NCBI RefSeq assembly: GCF_039941015.1
Contig: NZ_JBDVFI010000067.1
Direction: 5' to 3' (one strand)
Length of the DNA stretch: 64,000 nucleotides
From: Sedimentitalea sp039941015
Lineage (GTDB): Bacteria > Pseudomonadota > Alphaproteobacteria > Rhodobacterales > Rhodobacteraceae
Shown: piece by piece, positions 34,966 to 43,905 of the stretch
Layout of the letters: every line of letters starts with the position of its first letter
How positions within the stretch are numbered: the first letter of the stretch is position 1
Program-made: the position numbers and the translations under genes
The notes under the pieces: generated by a model
Told to the model about the DNA's origin: nothing
What the model saw: the letters and a program-made list of their open reading frames with translations, nothing else
Databases searched by the model: none

Positions 34966-35364
34966 CTAGAACCCGTGCATGTGCCGGGCCCATTGGAAGC
35001 CGACAATTGCCCCTTTCAGTCGAGGCAGAAGATAGAGCGACAGCCCGACGCAGCCAACCGCAAATATGGTGAACAGTGTTAGCGGCTCTGGCCGCCACAT
35101 CGTAAAGGTGAACAGCAACATTGGGGCCATGATATGCCCGACGATCAAGATCGTCAGATAGGCGGGACCATCGTCCGCCTGATGATGGTAGAGTTCTTCC
35201 CGACAGACCGTGCAGGTATCGTTAACCTTGAGGTAGCTGTGCAGCAGAGGTCCGCTGCCGCATTTCGGGCATTTGCCGCGCCATCCGCGCGCCAAGGCCG
35301 GCCACAGGTCGCGGTCGGATGTGTGTATGGCATCGGGTGCCATGTGTTGCGAATCTTCAGTCAT
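34966..35364 (-). CDS. DUF983 zinc-ribbon membrane protein
   Basis: 132 residues from the ATG at 35364 (GGGAGA upstream). CPKCGSGPLLHSYLKVNDTCTVC gives a four-Cys zinc ribbon (~residues 32-55), followed by two helices (LTILIVGHIMAPMLLFTF and TLFTIFAVGCVGLSLYLLP). DUF983 is widespread in alphaproteobacteria, often near respiratory oxidase or NUDIX genes. Its role is undefined. Confidence 0.87.
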   Translation of the reverse strand: MTEDSQHMAPDAIHTSDRDLWPALARGWRGKCPKCGSGPLLHSYLKVNDTCTVCREELYHHQADDGPAYLTILIVGHIMAPMLLFTFTMWRPEPLTLFTIFAVGCVGLSLYLLPRLKGAIVGFQWARHMHGF

Positions 35365-35588
35365 TGATCTTTGATCTCCCACCGCCAAGATGGGCCTGAA
35401 CGGCCGTCGGGAAAAGGGCACATGATACAGTTGCGTCGGGATGTCGCGACAGCCGCCAACGGGTGACGCCAGCGCGAGAAATCAGAAAATCCAAAAAAAA
35501 TTTCAACATCAGCGACGGAATGCGCAACGTGCTGCGTTTTGAATGTATGGTTGACGGCACAACGCCGTCGCAATGAAGGAAGAAACAG

Positions 35589-36059
35589 ATGAAACATACA
35601 GGCTTTATTGTTGCGATCGTTGCCAGCAGCATCGCATTGACCGCAGGCGCTGCATTGGCTCAAAAGCCCGGCGGCATGCAACGCGCTCCGATCTCGTTTG
35701 AGCAAGCGGATCAGGACGGCAACGGCGAAATCTCCAAAGAAGAATTTGCGTCGCGTCACGAGGCGCGCTTTAGCGAAACGGATGCCAACAGCGATGGTTC
35801 GCTCGATCGTGACGAATTGATGCTTTCCGGCGAGAAACGCCTCGAAGAACGCGTTGACGCCATGATCGAACGCTTTGATAAGAACGATGATGGGGTCCTG
35901 TCGCAGGACGAGATGCCAAAACCACGCGACTCCAAACGCGCTGACAAGTTCTTTGACCGGGCGGATCAGGATGACAACGGCAGCATCTCGAAGGCCGAGT
36001 TTGACGAGGCAGAGGAGCACATGGGCAAGCACCGTAAGAACAAGTCACACAAGAACTGA
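35589..36059 (+). CDS. Secreted EF-hand calcium-binding protein
   Basis: 156 residues with a signal peptide ending ALTAGAALAQ. Four canonical EF-hand loops are visible at residues 41-52 (DQDGNGEISKEE), 65-76 (DANSDGSLDRDE), 97-108 (DKNDDGVLSQDE) and 126-137 (DQDDNGSISKAE). The tail is Lys/His-rich. It is a predicted periplasmic calcium sensor or buffer. It is followed 4 bases later by an ECF sigma factor gene, so it may report calcium or envelope state to that system. Confidence 0.9.
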   Translation: MKHTGFIVAIVASSIALTAGAALAQKPGGMQRAPISFEQADQDGNGEISKEEFASRHEARFSETDANSDGSLDRDELMLSGEKRLEERVDAMIERFDKNDDGVLSQDEMPKPRDSKRADKFFDRADQDDNGSISKAEFDEAEEHMGKHRKNKSHKN

Positions 36060-36063
36060 GTGA

Positions 36064-36693
36064 GTGCCCGAAGGCCGCTTCATATCGGGGGATCAGCGTA
36101 GGTCATCTGCGGTGACCCCCACCAGCGCCGCGCCATCGGATGACGCGCTGCTGACCCTGTTCGCCAATGGCGAACAGGCAGCGGCGCGTGAGCTGACCAA
36201 TCGTCTGGCACCCCGTGCCTTTGGTGTGGCGATGCGCGTGCTTGCGGATCGAGCCGAGGCCGAAGATGTCGCCCAAGAGGCGATGGTGCGTTTGTGGCGC
36301 ATGGCACCCGACTGGCAGCCGGGCACGGCCAAGGTCAGCACATGGCTCTATCGAGTGACGCTGAATCTGTGTCTGGATATCAAGCGCCGCCGGCGCGGGG
36401 GCATGGCGCGACTGGATGATGTGCCCGAGCCACCCGATCCGAGCGAGAGCGCCGCCGAGCATTTGCAGCAGGCCGCGCGCGTGGATGCGCTGCAATCAGC
36501 GTTGGCCACGCTTCCTGATCGGCAGCGCGAGGCTGTTGTACTTCGGCATCTCGAAGGGTTGTCGAATCCGGAGATCGCCGAGGTCATGGACATCAGCACA
36601 GAAGCGGTCGAGAGCCTGACCGCCCGTGGAAAACGAGCATTGAGCCGAGCCCTGGCAGGGCGACGAGATGAACTGGGGTATAGCGATGAATGA
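36064..36693 (+). CDS. ECF-type RNA polymerase sigma factor
   Basis: 209 residues from a GTG at 36064; a second GTG at 36112 would remove a non-conserved lead. Region 2 is at about residues 45-110 (ADRAEAEDVAQEAMVRLWRMA). Region 4 is at about 140-195 (LATLPDRQREAVVLRHLEGLSNPEIAEVMDIS). It directs polymerase to a stress or envelope regulon. The short following gene in an 8-base overlap is in the usual anti-sigma position. Confidence 0.9.
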   Translation: MPEGRFISGDQRRSSAVTPTSAAPSDDALLTLFANGEQAAARELTNRLAPRAFGVAMRVLADRAEAEDVAQEAMVRLWRMAPDWQPGTAKVSTWLYRVTLNLCLDIKRRRRGGMARLDDVPEPPDPSESAAEHLQQAARVDALQSALATLPDRQREAVVLRHLEGLSNPEIAEVMDISTEAVESLTARGKRALSRALAGRRDELGYSDE

Positions 36694-37039
36694 CACAGAC
36701 AAGGACCTGATTGATCTGGAGTTGTACTTTGACGCCGCCCGGCGTGAAGTGACCGACTTGCCCGACGGTTTGGCCGACAGGATCGTGGCGGATGCAATTG
36801 AAGTGCAAGACGGCTGGCAGACGCCAAAGCCGATCGCTCGACCGGGCGTCCTGCGTCAACTCTACGACATGCTCGGGGGTTGGCCGGCTTTGAGTGGGCT
36901 TGCGTCGGCCTGCGCAGCAGGTGTCTGGATTGGGTTTTCACCGCCATCGATCCTGCCTGATCCCGCGCAGTACATCATGGCCGACAGCACGTATTTTGAT
37001 GATGACAGCTTGGTCGATGCGATGGCCGAGGAAGGATAG
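36686..37039 (+). CDS. Putative anti-sigma factor, short membrane protein
   Basis: 117 residues from the ATG at 36686, with GGGG 8 bases upstream; an ATG at 36668 is the alternative. The N-terminal half is acidic and helical (LIDLELYFDAARREVTDLP). One hydrophobic helix (ALSGLASACAAGVWIGF) spans about residues 73-90. No zinc-binding HxxxCxxC of ZAS-type anti-sigmas is present. The anti-sigma call rests on overlap with the ECF gene and on one-helix topology. Confidence 0.7.
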   Translation: MNDTDKDLIDLELYFDAARREVTDLPDGLADRIVADAIEVQDGWQTPKPIARPGVLRQLYDMLGGWPALSGLASACAAGVWIGFSPPSILPDPAQYIMADSTYFDDDSLVDAMAEEG

Positions 37040-37540
37040 ATGAGCATGGAACAGAACACTCCCGCCCCACGGCGCGGGTTGTCGCTTCGCCTCTTGCTGG
37101 GGGCGTCGCTTGCGCTCAACCTGTTGGTTGTTGGTCTGGCGATCGGGGCGGCACTGCGCTTTGGCGGACCAGAAGGCGCGCGACGCCCCTCACCGGTGCT
37201 GGGGGCGACGATGTACAGGGAATTGCCACGCGAGGATCGCCGGGCCGTTCGTGAGGCGATGCGAGATACGCCGCAGGATCGCGGACCAGATCGCAAGGCG
37301 ACAACGCGAGAGGTCGCACAACTTTTGCGCGCAACGCCGTTTGACGCCGCGGCGCTCGAAACGTTGTTGCAGGAACATGCAGTGCGCCGCAGTGATTGGC
37401 AGTCTCTGGCGAACGCGGCGCTTCTTGAGCAGTTGGGCCAGATGAGCGAAGCGGAGCGAGCGGCATACGCAGATCGCATTGAGGACTCCCTTAGCCGAAA
37501 ACGGAACACTGAAAAGACGCACAGCGAGAAGCGTGATTGA
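37040..37540 (+). CDS. Periplasmic heavy-metal sensor family (CpxP/Spy-like) membrane protein
   Basis: 166 residues. One N-terminal helix (LLLGASLALNLLVVGLAIGAAL) anchors a charged helical domain outside, with LREDRRAVREAM-type repeats and an EQLGQMSEAERAAYADRIE end typical of the family. It begins directly after the putative anti-sigma gene. It probably acts as periplasmic partner of the sigma/anti-sigma pair. Confidence 0.8.
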   Translation: MSMEQNTPAPRRGLSLRLLLGASLALNLLVVGLAIGAALRFGGPEGARRPSPVLGATMYRELPREDRRAVREAMRDTPQDRGPDRKATTREVAQLLRATPFDAAALETLLQEHAVRRSDWQSLANAALLEQLGQMSEAERAAYADRIEDSLSRKRNTEKTHSEKRD

Positions 37541-37694
37541 GTGGGGTCATTCTCCTGGGTGAGACCATAAAACGACCTAAAGAGTGGATGATCTGAGGCC
37601 GCGGAGGTTTAGATTCAGGACCCATCAGTCGGCTTGATACTGAGTTGTTCTCATGAATCGCGAACCCAAGCGAGTTGGGGTACTATGAGTAGTC
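37541..37694. other. Unassigned sequence at the left edge of the decayed island
   Basis: About 150 bases without a gene. No hairpin or att-like repeat matching the dusA 5' region was found here. It may mark the scar of an element end, but I cannot identify one. Confidence 0.3.
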
Positions 37695-38570
37695 TAATTT
37701 GGCTGAGAGAGCCGCAGACGACGCGCCTTCGCTTTCGAGAGCCCGCGTTTGCGCAGGAACTCCTGCCGGTCCTCGTCGGTCAGCGCGACGATCTTCTCGC
37801 GCACTGCGCGGATGCCGTCGATGAAAGGTGCGGGCGAGGACTAGGCGAAATGACTCAACGCCCCAGGGATTGCGGTTTGGCAGACCGCCCTAATTCAGAA
37901 GCTGGTGATGCCGAGCGTCTTCGCCCCAACCTCGGAATTCCAGCAGTAGAACCCCTGGAAATAGAGGTCAGGCAAGCTGACGGGCAGCCGCCTCGCCTCG
38001 ATCGGGTTGAGGTCATCGACGAGGAACAAGAACACGTCACGGTCTGACGGCTATAGCGGCGTCGTTTCCTTCGCCACGTCCACGCGCGCGGTACAGTTGC
38101 CGGTGGACCAGTCAAGTACGCCCGACACCTTCCAGCGCGTGTCGCCAATGCCGGTGCCAGCGATGCGGTGGACTGCGGAGACGAGTTCGTGGTCGTAGGT
38201 GCGCCCATATTCAGGTCCTGTAACGGCGCGCAGTTCGGTGCGGCCATATTGCAGGTTTATCCCCGCCAGCGGCGCCGATAGGTCGCAGGTGTGCCGACGA
38301 GGCTATAGAGTCGGCCCAAAGACCAATGCGTCGGTGCAGTGGGTTCGACCGTGTCGGGCAGGATCCGCCCAAACTTCTTGGGGTCGTCCCAATGTGCCTC
38401 GAGCCGGATCGCGATACTTTCCACTGTGTGTGAGCGGCTTTGCTCAGCGCGACCTTTGACGGATGCGAAGAGATCGTCCAGCGACAGGTACCGCTCGTCA
38501 CCCGGCCGCTAAAACCACTCGGACGACACACGATCCACATTCTCAGCGCGCGCCAGTTCTAGAGAGTGTC
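37695..38570 (-). pseudogene. Decayed DUF932 family gene
   Basis: Conceptual minus-strand pieces in order: ENVDRVSSEWF-stop-RPGDERYLSLDDLFASVKG, then EAHWDDPKKFGRILPDTVEP and HWSLGRLYSLVGTPATY. Next come AVTGPEYGRTYDHELVSAVHRIAG, SDRDVFLFLVDDLNPIEARRLP and DLYFQGFYCWNSEVGAKTLGI. The last piece is APFIDGIRAVREKIVALTDEDRQEFLRKRG. These are recognisable, ordered parts of the plasmid- and island-borne DUF932 proteins of Rhodobacteraceae. They are interrupted by several stops, frameshifts and deletions, so the gene cannot be functional. Confidence 0.85.
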
Positions 38571-38637
38571 TTGCTACATGCTGTGGTAAAGCGTTCGCCG
38601 CCTAGTATAAATTACGTAGGTAGTACATGAGGCGAAA

Positions 38638-39360
38638 ATGAAAAAAACTGGTTAAGAAAATTGGCGACGAGCCAATTGGCTTCTTGGATCTCTTTGTAGC
38701 GGTTATTGCGCTGGTGCCGAGCTATCTTTCCTTGATTGCCGATCAAAACTACCAGTTTTCGTTCCGCTGCACAGAAATCGGTTCAGAAGCGGAAGCCATC
38801 ATCGTTGATGGTGGGGTACACAAGGGATTCGTGGCCGGTGCGACTTCAGCAATTTGGATGATCAAACCATTTCCATCAAGTCGTCCCATGCTTTCGCTAG
38901 CTTTGAGAACTTCTCTGATATTGCAATCGAGTTCCCGCGCCCTTTTGAAGCAGTGCCAATGGATGCGCAATTTCGCGTGCTCGCTAGAAATCAAGCATAT
39001 GCTGTCGCGGCCGGTGAAACTCTGCTTTTTGACGAGTTCTACATGATTCCAATTGATCCGGATTGGGCCGAGAACCTGACGTTATGCCAGGATGTGGAAT
39101 ACAACACCGTTTCCACTTTCCAAGAACTCGCCAATTGCGTGCCTGATCTGAGAAGCGAGTGTTTTGACAGCTATTTGAGCGGTATGAATTTTTGGGCGGG
39201 TGCCGGTGGTCAGACACCCTATCGCGCTCTAGCGATAAGGTTGACACTCGGTGACAACACTTATGCTCGCGCTCCGTTGGAAACGGTTTGGTATTGGAGA
39301 CCTCTACCAGATAGCAGTTTTGACGGATCGAACTGTCGGAATCCTGACAAAGCAAATTAG
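38638..39360 (+). pseudogene. Frameshifted orphan gene, no recognised family
   Basis: The ATG at 38638 is followed by a run of seven A. Read with six A, the frame continues as MKKLVKKIGDEPIGFLDLFV into the 38684-38850 frame (helix LFVAVIALVPSYLSLIA). Near 38810-38850 the sense shifts by one base into the frame ending at 39360 (FSNLDDQTISIKSSH to NCRNPDKAN). The composition is AT-richer than the neighbours. The joined product would be an exported or anchored protein of about 240 residues. It could also be two genuine short genes, but two frameshifts in one decaying region are more likely. Confidence 0.5.
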
Positions 39361-39859
39361 TCGACTTGTTGAGTTTGCCGCTTGAGCGGGATACGTGTCA
39401 GATCAACCGGTTCCGAAGAGATATCCAGTCCGTGCAAGGCCATTGCGTGCATTATGATCATCTTGATGAAGCCTGTTCAGGAGCCAAGCGGTATGGGACC
39501 GGAAATTTTTTTTTGGCGCGTTTGCGACCATGATCGATCAGCGTCGCAGGATCGATATGCCCTATCCGCTCGCTACCTAGGTCGTTCTTCAAAGTGGCCA
39601 GGGTCGCGGCCTTACTGCGGCGAGGTGGTTTTCCAACGGCGCACATGTCGTCTATACGCAGCGCGACGAGATCGCCAAACGTCGCAAGGCGGGCGGCGGA
39701 GGACTTGTTCGGTGACAGGCCCTGATCGACACGTGTCTCCGCCTTACGGGCCCATTTGTGGGCGTCGTCACGACGGTGAAAGGTCTTGCGGGCGTAGCGG
39801 CCTTTGCGTCTGATCTGGACCCGGTATCCACCGAAGGGAAGCTTGCTTATAGTGGCCAT
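39357..39859 (-). pseudogene. Truncated and frameshifted site-specific integrase
   Basis: From the ATG at 39859 the frame reads MATISKLPFGGYRVQIRRKG and contains the arm-binding and core-binding N-terminal domains of a tyrosine recombinase (to about IDPATLIDHGRKRAKK). A run of nine A breaks the frame. A later frame resumes integrase sense (IIMHAMALHGLDISSEPVDL, then TRIPLKR) and stops at 39357. The catalytic C-terminal domain with the Arg-His-Arg-Tyr residues is missing. It lies divergently just upstream of dusA, the place expected of dusA-targeting integrases. Confidence 0.82.
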
Positions 39860-39948
39860 ATCGTGTGCGTTTAGCATGCAATGAGTCGTCGAAAAGGGGC
39901 AAATCGGGGCGTATTCCTGCATCTAAAAATTGCCCCGCAACAGTTTGA

Positions 39949-40959
39949 ATGTACAAAAGAATGAAAATAAGTCAGCATGCTAAGCTTTCTGTTGCCCCAA
40001 TGATGGATTGGACGGACCAACATTGTCGGTATTTCCATCGGCTGCTTAGCCGCGATGCATTGCTTTTCACCGAAATGGTGACTGCTCCGGCCTTGGTGCG
40101 GGGGGGGGCATTGCATTTGTTGGAGTATAGCCCTGAGGAACATCCGGTGGCGCTTCAGCTTGGTGGATCGGACCCGACGGAACTCGCTCAGGCGGCTCGG
40201 CTGGGTGCGCAGGCAGGGTACGATGAGATCAACCTGAATGTCGGCTGCCCTTCGGATCGGGTGCAGTCGGGGGTGTTTGGGGCGGTGCTCATGTTGCAAC
40301 CGGGTTTGGTGGCAGATTGCGTTGCCGCCATGCAAGACGCGGTGGATGTCGAGGTCACGGTGAAATGCCGCATCGGTGTGGACGATCAGGTTGTGGAAGA
40401 CACGTTGCCGGCGTTTCTGGAGCGTATCCGCGATGCTGGCTGTCGCCGGGTGACGATCCATGCGCGTAAGGCGTGGCTGCAGGGACTCAGCCCAAAGGAG
40501 AACCGCGATATTCCGCCACTTGACTACGATCTTGTGCTGCGCATGAAACGGGACTCTCCCGATCTGCACATATCGATCAATGGCGGTATCACGACGCTGG
40601 ATCAGGCGCGCACATTTCTGGATGCCGGGTTGGATGGTGTGATGATCGGGCGTGCGGCTTATCACGATCCAGCGACTGTTCTCGCTGCTGCGGACCCGGT
40701 CATTTTTGGCACCGGCACCCGTCGTGACCCTGCCGAGGTCGTTCATCTGATGATCCCCTATATTGAGGCGCATCTTTCGCAAGGCGGAAGATTGCACCAG
40801 ATCAGCCGTCATATGCTGGGTCTGTTTTCCGGGCGTCCCGGCGCTCGGGCTTGGCGCAGGATGCTTTCCGAGGGCGCACACCGACCCAGAGCGGGGCCGG
40901 ACTTGGTCCTCGCGGCGCTGGCGCAGGTGCCACAGGACGAGATCAGTCAGGCAGGGTAG
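39949..40959 (+). CDS. dusA: tRNA-dihydrouridine synthase A
   Basis: 336 residues; an ATG 12 bases downstream (39961, MKISQHAKLSV) may be the true start. FMN barrel marks are LSVAPMMDWTDQHCRYFHRL, the catalytic Cys in NLNVGCPSDRVQSG, VTVKCRIGVDD and HARKAWLQGLSPKENR. The full DusA length is present. The enzyme reduces uridines in the D-loop of tRNA using NADPH. Its 5' end is a known integration site for genomic islands, and a broken integrase lies immediately upstream. Confidence 0.95.
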   Translation: MYKRMKISQHAKLSVAPMMDWTDQHCRYFHRLLSRDALLFTEMVTAPALVRGGALHLLEYSPEEHPVALQLGGSDPTELAQAARLGAQAGYDEINLNVGCPSDRVQSGVFGAVLMLQPGLVADCVAAMQDAVDVEVTVKCRIGVDDQVVEDTLPAFLERIRDAGCRRVTIHARKAWLQGLSPKENRDIPPLDYDLVLRMKRDSPDLHISINGGITTLDQARTFLDAGLDGVMIGRAAYHDPATVLAAADPVIFGTGTRRDPAEVVHLMIPYIEAHLSQGGRLHQISRHMLGLFSGRPGARAWRRMLSEGAHRPRAGPDLVLAALAQVPQDEISQAG

Positions 40960-40962
40960 GGC

Positions 40963-41772
40963 ATGTTGGCCAGCGATCGTCAGCGACAGACATTTGAGGC
41001 GCGTGGCTGGTTGGTTTTTGACACGGATCCGCAGGTTGTTGATTGGGTGGACCATGCACATCCGGCGGCCCAAGTCGCTGTGCGGAACCCGGATCTGGCA
41101 CGATGGCTCGATTGCGACGGCACATGGTTTGTTGGTGTCGATGCCTTGCCCAATGATGAGCAGGGCAGGGTTGGAAACTCAGCACCGCTGGCGGGTCGTG
41201 CCGTCGATTTCATAACCGACCACATGGGGGGATTGCCGCCTCTGCATGCTGCGCAAGTCTCGGTTGTCTATCCCGGGTATCCCCGTCCGCGCCATGGAGA
41301 GAGTGATGGAGCAGCGCGTTATCGACGAAAGCGCGATGCCGCCCATGTGGACGGCTTGCGCGCAATCGGGCCCGAACGCCGTCGGTACCTGCGCGAACCG
41401 CATGGGTTCATTCTAGGGCTACCGCTGACGGTTGCCGCGCCGTCGGCCGCACCTCTGGTCGTGTGGGAAGGGAGCCACATCGCGATGCGCGAGGCTTTCG
41501 CCACGGCGTTTGCCAGACATGCGCCAAAGGACTGGCGGGATATTGACGTCACTGACATCTATGTTGCCGCGCGCAAACGGGTGTTTGAGACCTGCCGTCG
41601 CGTCCCGCTGCCTGCCAAACCGGGGCAGGCTGTATTGTTGCACCGGATGGCGCTGCATGGTGTGGCGCCTTGGCCTGCCGGTGCAAAGGCTGATCCCGAT
41701 GGTCGAATGGTCGCCTATTTCCGCCCGGAAATTCCCGGTGGCAATTACGCTTGGCTAACAGCTCAGCCCTGA
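40963..41772 (+). CDS. Putative phytanoyl-CoA-dioxygenase-like 2OG-Fe(II) enzyme
   Basis: 269 residues, starting 3 bases after the dusA stop. The jelly-roll iron site can be proposed as His and Asp in AAHVDGL and His in HRMALHGVAPW. An Arg in GRMVAYFRPEIPGG is placed to bind 2-oxoglutarate. Close packing with dusA suggests a link to RNA modification or simple co-transcription. The substrate is unknown and the assignment rests on motif spacing only. Confidence 0.65.
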   Translation: MLASDRQRQTFEARGWLVFDTDPQVVDWVDHAHPAAQVAVRNPDLARWLDCDGTWFVGVDALPNDEQGRVGNSAPLAGRAVDFITDHMGGLPPLHAAQVSVVYPGYPRPRHGESDGAARYRRKRDAAHVDGLRAIGPERRRYLREPHGFILGLPLTVAAPSAAPLVVWEGSHIAMREAFATAFARHAPKDWRDIDVTDIYVAARKRVFETCRRVPLPAKPGQAVLLHRMALHGVAPWPAGAKADPDGRMVAYFRPEIPGGNYAWLTAQP

Positions 41773-41993
41773 TTGCGCCGTGCCCGCCCGCCACGCCGCT
41801 TTTTCAAACGCGGTGCGCGGCTTGGCAGTTCATCCATGATCGCCGCGCGTTCCGATGCACTCATTCGAGACCAGCTGGCAATTTCGTCAATGCTGCGTAG
41901 GCAGCCAATACACAGCCGTTCTTCGCGGTGGATGACGCAAACCTGCACGCAGGGTGACTCGATCTCGTCTCGTACCCAGACATCCCGGCTCAT
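41763..41993 (-). CDS. DUF1289 small Cys-rich protein
   Basis: 76 residues. ESPCVQVCVIHREERLCIGCLRSIDEIASW is the DUF1289 signature with four Cys, which could bind zinc or an iron-sulfur cluster. The C-terminus is Arg/Lys-rich (LKKRRGGRARR). It overlaps ruvX by 4 bases and the convergent dioxygenase gene by 10 bases. The function is unknown. Confidence 0.9.
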   Translation of the reverse strand: MSRDVWVRDEIESPCVQVCVIHREERLCIGCLRSIDEIASWSRMSASERAAIMDELPSRAPRLKKRRGGRARRNQG

Positions 41994-42472
41994 CGTGCGG
42001 CCTCATTCTTGATGTGGCGCATCCTGTCGAGCGCCCCCTGCAGAATATAGCTTGCCGCCACGTGATCGATCACCTCGGCGCGACGTTTCCGTGTCGTATC
42101 CGCCTCTAGTAGCGCGCGTTCGGCGGCTACCGTGCTCAGCCGTTCATCCCAAAAACCGATGGGCAGGTCGGTAAGACGACTCAGGTTGCGGGCAAAGGCG
42201 CGGGTCGATTGGCACCGGGGCCCCTCGCTGCCGTCCATGTTGCGTGGCAAACCGAGCAGGATGGCGCCGACGTCGCGATCAGTCACGATCCGCAAGAGCC
42301 GTTCTGCGTCCAGCGTGAATTTGCGCCGTTTGATGGTCTCGACCGGAGTCGCGGTCGCGCCAAGGCGATCCGACAGAGCAATGCCGATGGTCTTGTCGCC
42401 CAGATCCAGCCCAACCAGCGCGCGCATCGGTGGGCAGGCAGCAGCGAATTCGGTGAAGTCATCGCAGATCAT
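41990..42472 (-). CDS. ruvX: YqgF/RuvX-type putative Holliday junction resolvase
   Basis: 160 residues with an RNase H fold. Acidic positions are seen in VGLDLGDKTIGIALSD, in DERLSTVAAER and in DHVAASYILQ. It is required for 16S rRNA 5'-end processing in E. coli and was proposed as a resolvase. It overlaps ccmI at its start and DUF1289 at its end, forming a three-gene unit. Confidence 0.92.
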   Translation of the reverse strand: MICDDFTEFAAACPPMRALVGLDLGDKTIGIALSDRLGATATPVETIKRRKFTLDAERLLRIVTDRDVGAILLGLPRNMDGSEGPRCQSTRAFARNLSRLTDLPIGFWDERLSTVAAERALLEADTTRKRRAEVIDHVAASYILQGALDRMRHIKNEAAR

Positions 42473-43686
42473 TGGCCAAGCCCCGCCTGACCAGCGGCCT
42501 GCTCGATCAGAGACAGCGCTTCGTCATCCCCGGCAAAGACCTGCTGGGCATTGGCATAGATCGCCTGTGCCTGTTCGGTCTCTCCCAAAACGCCCAAGGC
42601 GCCGATCAGCCGGGCCCATTCAGGCGGCGTGCCGCCCTCGGTTGCCAGACGGTCCGACAACCCTTGCACCATGCCACGGATCATCTCAGTGCGGTCAGCT
42701 TCGTTCATATCGCTTGCCGCGGCGACGTCGGCGGCACTGGGGCCGGGCAGGGATGGCAGCATGAATTCCACGCCTGCACGGCGCGCCGTATCCTCGATCT
42801 GTGCCCGCACCGGCCCGATCCACGGCGCGTCGGGCGGCCCATCCCGCAACAAGGCGTTCCAGATGCGAAATGCCAGATCCGGGCGTCCGGTCTGTGCCAT
42901 CATCAACCCTGAATAATACCGCGCAGGGCCGTTTTCGGGGTCCTCTGCGAGAATGCGGTTCAGAACCTGCTCGGCCTCGGGCGAGACATACCCACCAGCG
43001 GCCAGCACCAACATGGTTGCATATTCCGCGTAATCCGCCGCCGTCGCTGTTTGACCCTTCAGCCGCAATACATCGACCTGCGCGGTCGCTGCCGCCTGAA
43101 AGTTGCCCATCGCGGCCTCGTTGCGGGCCAACAGCATCTGACCTTTCAGGTCTTCGGGGCGATCCTTGACGGTTTCGCGCAGGCGCTCCATCAGGGTTCG
43201 GTATTCGTCGCTGATCTCTTGCTGGTTTGGCGATGCGGGCATACTGGCCACGGCCTCGGCCTGACTGGGCCGGCTTTCGTGCATAACTTCGGCGAGTTCT
43301 ATCCGCCGCTCAAGCCCGAGATCACCATACCCCGGTGCGCCAAGCGACCGATACAGCATCAGCGATCCACCGATCAGTGTGACCCCTAACACCACCGCCA
43401 TGGCGAGCGATACCGGACCCGATTGTCCGCCACCAGATCGCGCCGCCTGCATCTGGGTGTCAGCGGCAAGAATGCGCCGCGAAATCTCGGTTCGGACCCG
43501 ATTGGCATCTGCGGCATCAATCACACCACGCTCCAGATCCCGTTCAACATCCTTGAGTTGGTCGCGATAGACCTGCATGTCAAAGGCCGCTGCGGGGCTT
43601 GCCGTGGCCCGCGTGCGCAGCAAAACCAGCGCCAGTGTCGCTGCGATGACCAGCGCCATGGCAGATGTGATGATCCAGAACGTCAT
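42469..43686 (-). CDS. ccmI: Cytochrome c biogenesis protein CcmI
   Basis: 405 residues. An N-terminal helix (FWIITSAMALVIAATLALVLL) is followed by the conserved VYRDQLKDVERDLERGVIDAADANRVRTEISRRIL loop. A second helix lies at about residues 95-115, and a periplasmic TPR-containing domain follows. It holds apocytochrome c for haem ligation at the membrane. It is the first gene of ccmI-ruvX-DUF1289. The other ccm genes are not in the window. Confidence 0.93.
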   Translation of the reverse strand: MTFWIITSAMALVIAATLALVLLRTRATASPAAAFDMQVYRDQLKDVERDLERGVIDAADANRVRTEISRRILAADTQMQAARSGGGQSGPVSLAMAVVLGVTLIGGSLMLYRSLGAPGYGDLGLERRIELAEVMHESRPSQAEAVASMPASPNQQEISDEYRTLMERLRETVKDRPEDLKGQMLLARNEAAMGNFQAAATAQVDVLRLKGQTATAADYAEYATMLVLAAGGYVSPEAEQVLNRILAEDPENGPARYYSGLMMAQTGRPDLAFRIWNALLRDGPPDAPWIGPVRAQIEDTARRAGVEFMLPSLPGPSAADVAAASDMNEADRTEMIRGMVQGLSDRLATEGGTPPEWARLIGALGVLGETEQAQAIYANAQQVFAGDDEALSLIEQAAGQAGLGQ

Positions 43687-43905
43687 TGGGCCTCCTGCTC
43701 TGACCCTTCATGTAGCTTTCCATGTGTCGGGAAAAAAGGGACAAAGCGGGATAACCAGTCGGTTAGGCGCGGCAAATTCGACCTATGTCGCAATTCGGTC
43801 TGGAAATGCCGCGTCGGGTATCCTCTTTTTGGCGTCGTCCCTCAGAAGCACTAGTATGGTGGGCACAGCCCGAATCCTTGTCTGCCGCGTGCCCCGGAGA
43901 TCCCG
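43687..43905 (+). promoter_or_regulatory. Divergent region between ccmI and soxB
   Basis: About 220 bases with no convincing gene. It must hold the promoters of ccmI (minus) and the sox operon (plus). CCCGGAGATCCCG just before 43906 provides the soxB ribosome site. No regulator motif could be assigned. Confidence 0.4.

Noticed and set aside
37541..37694. Possible insertion-sequence end at the left edge of the island
   Set aside because: I could find neither a terminal inverted repeat partner nor a transposase fragment.
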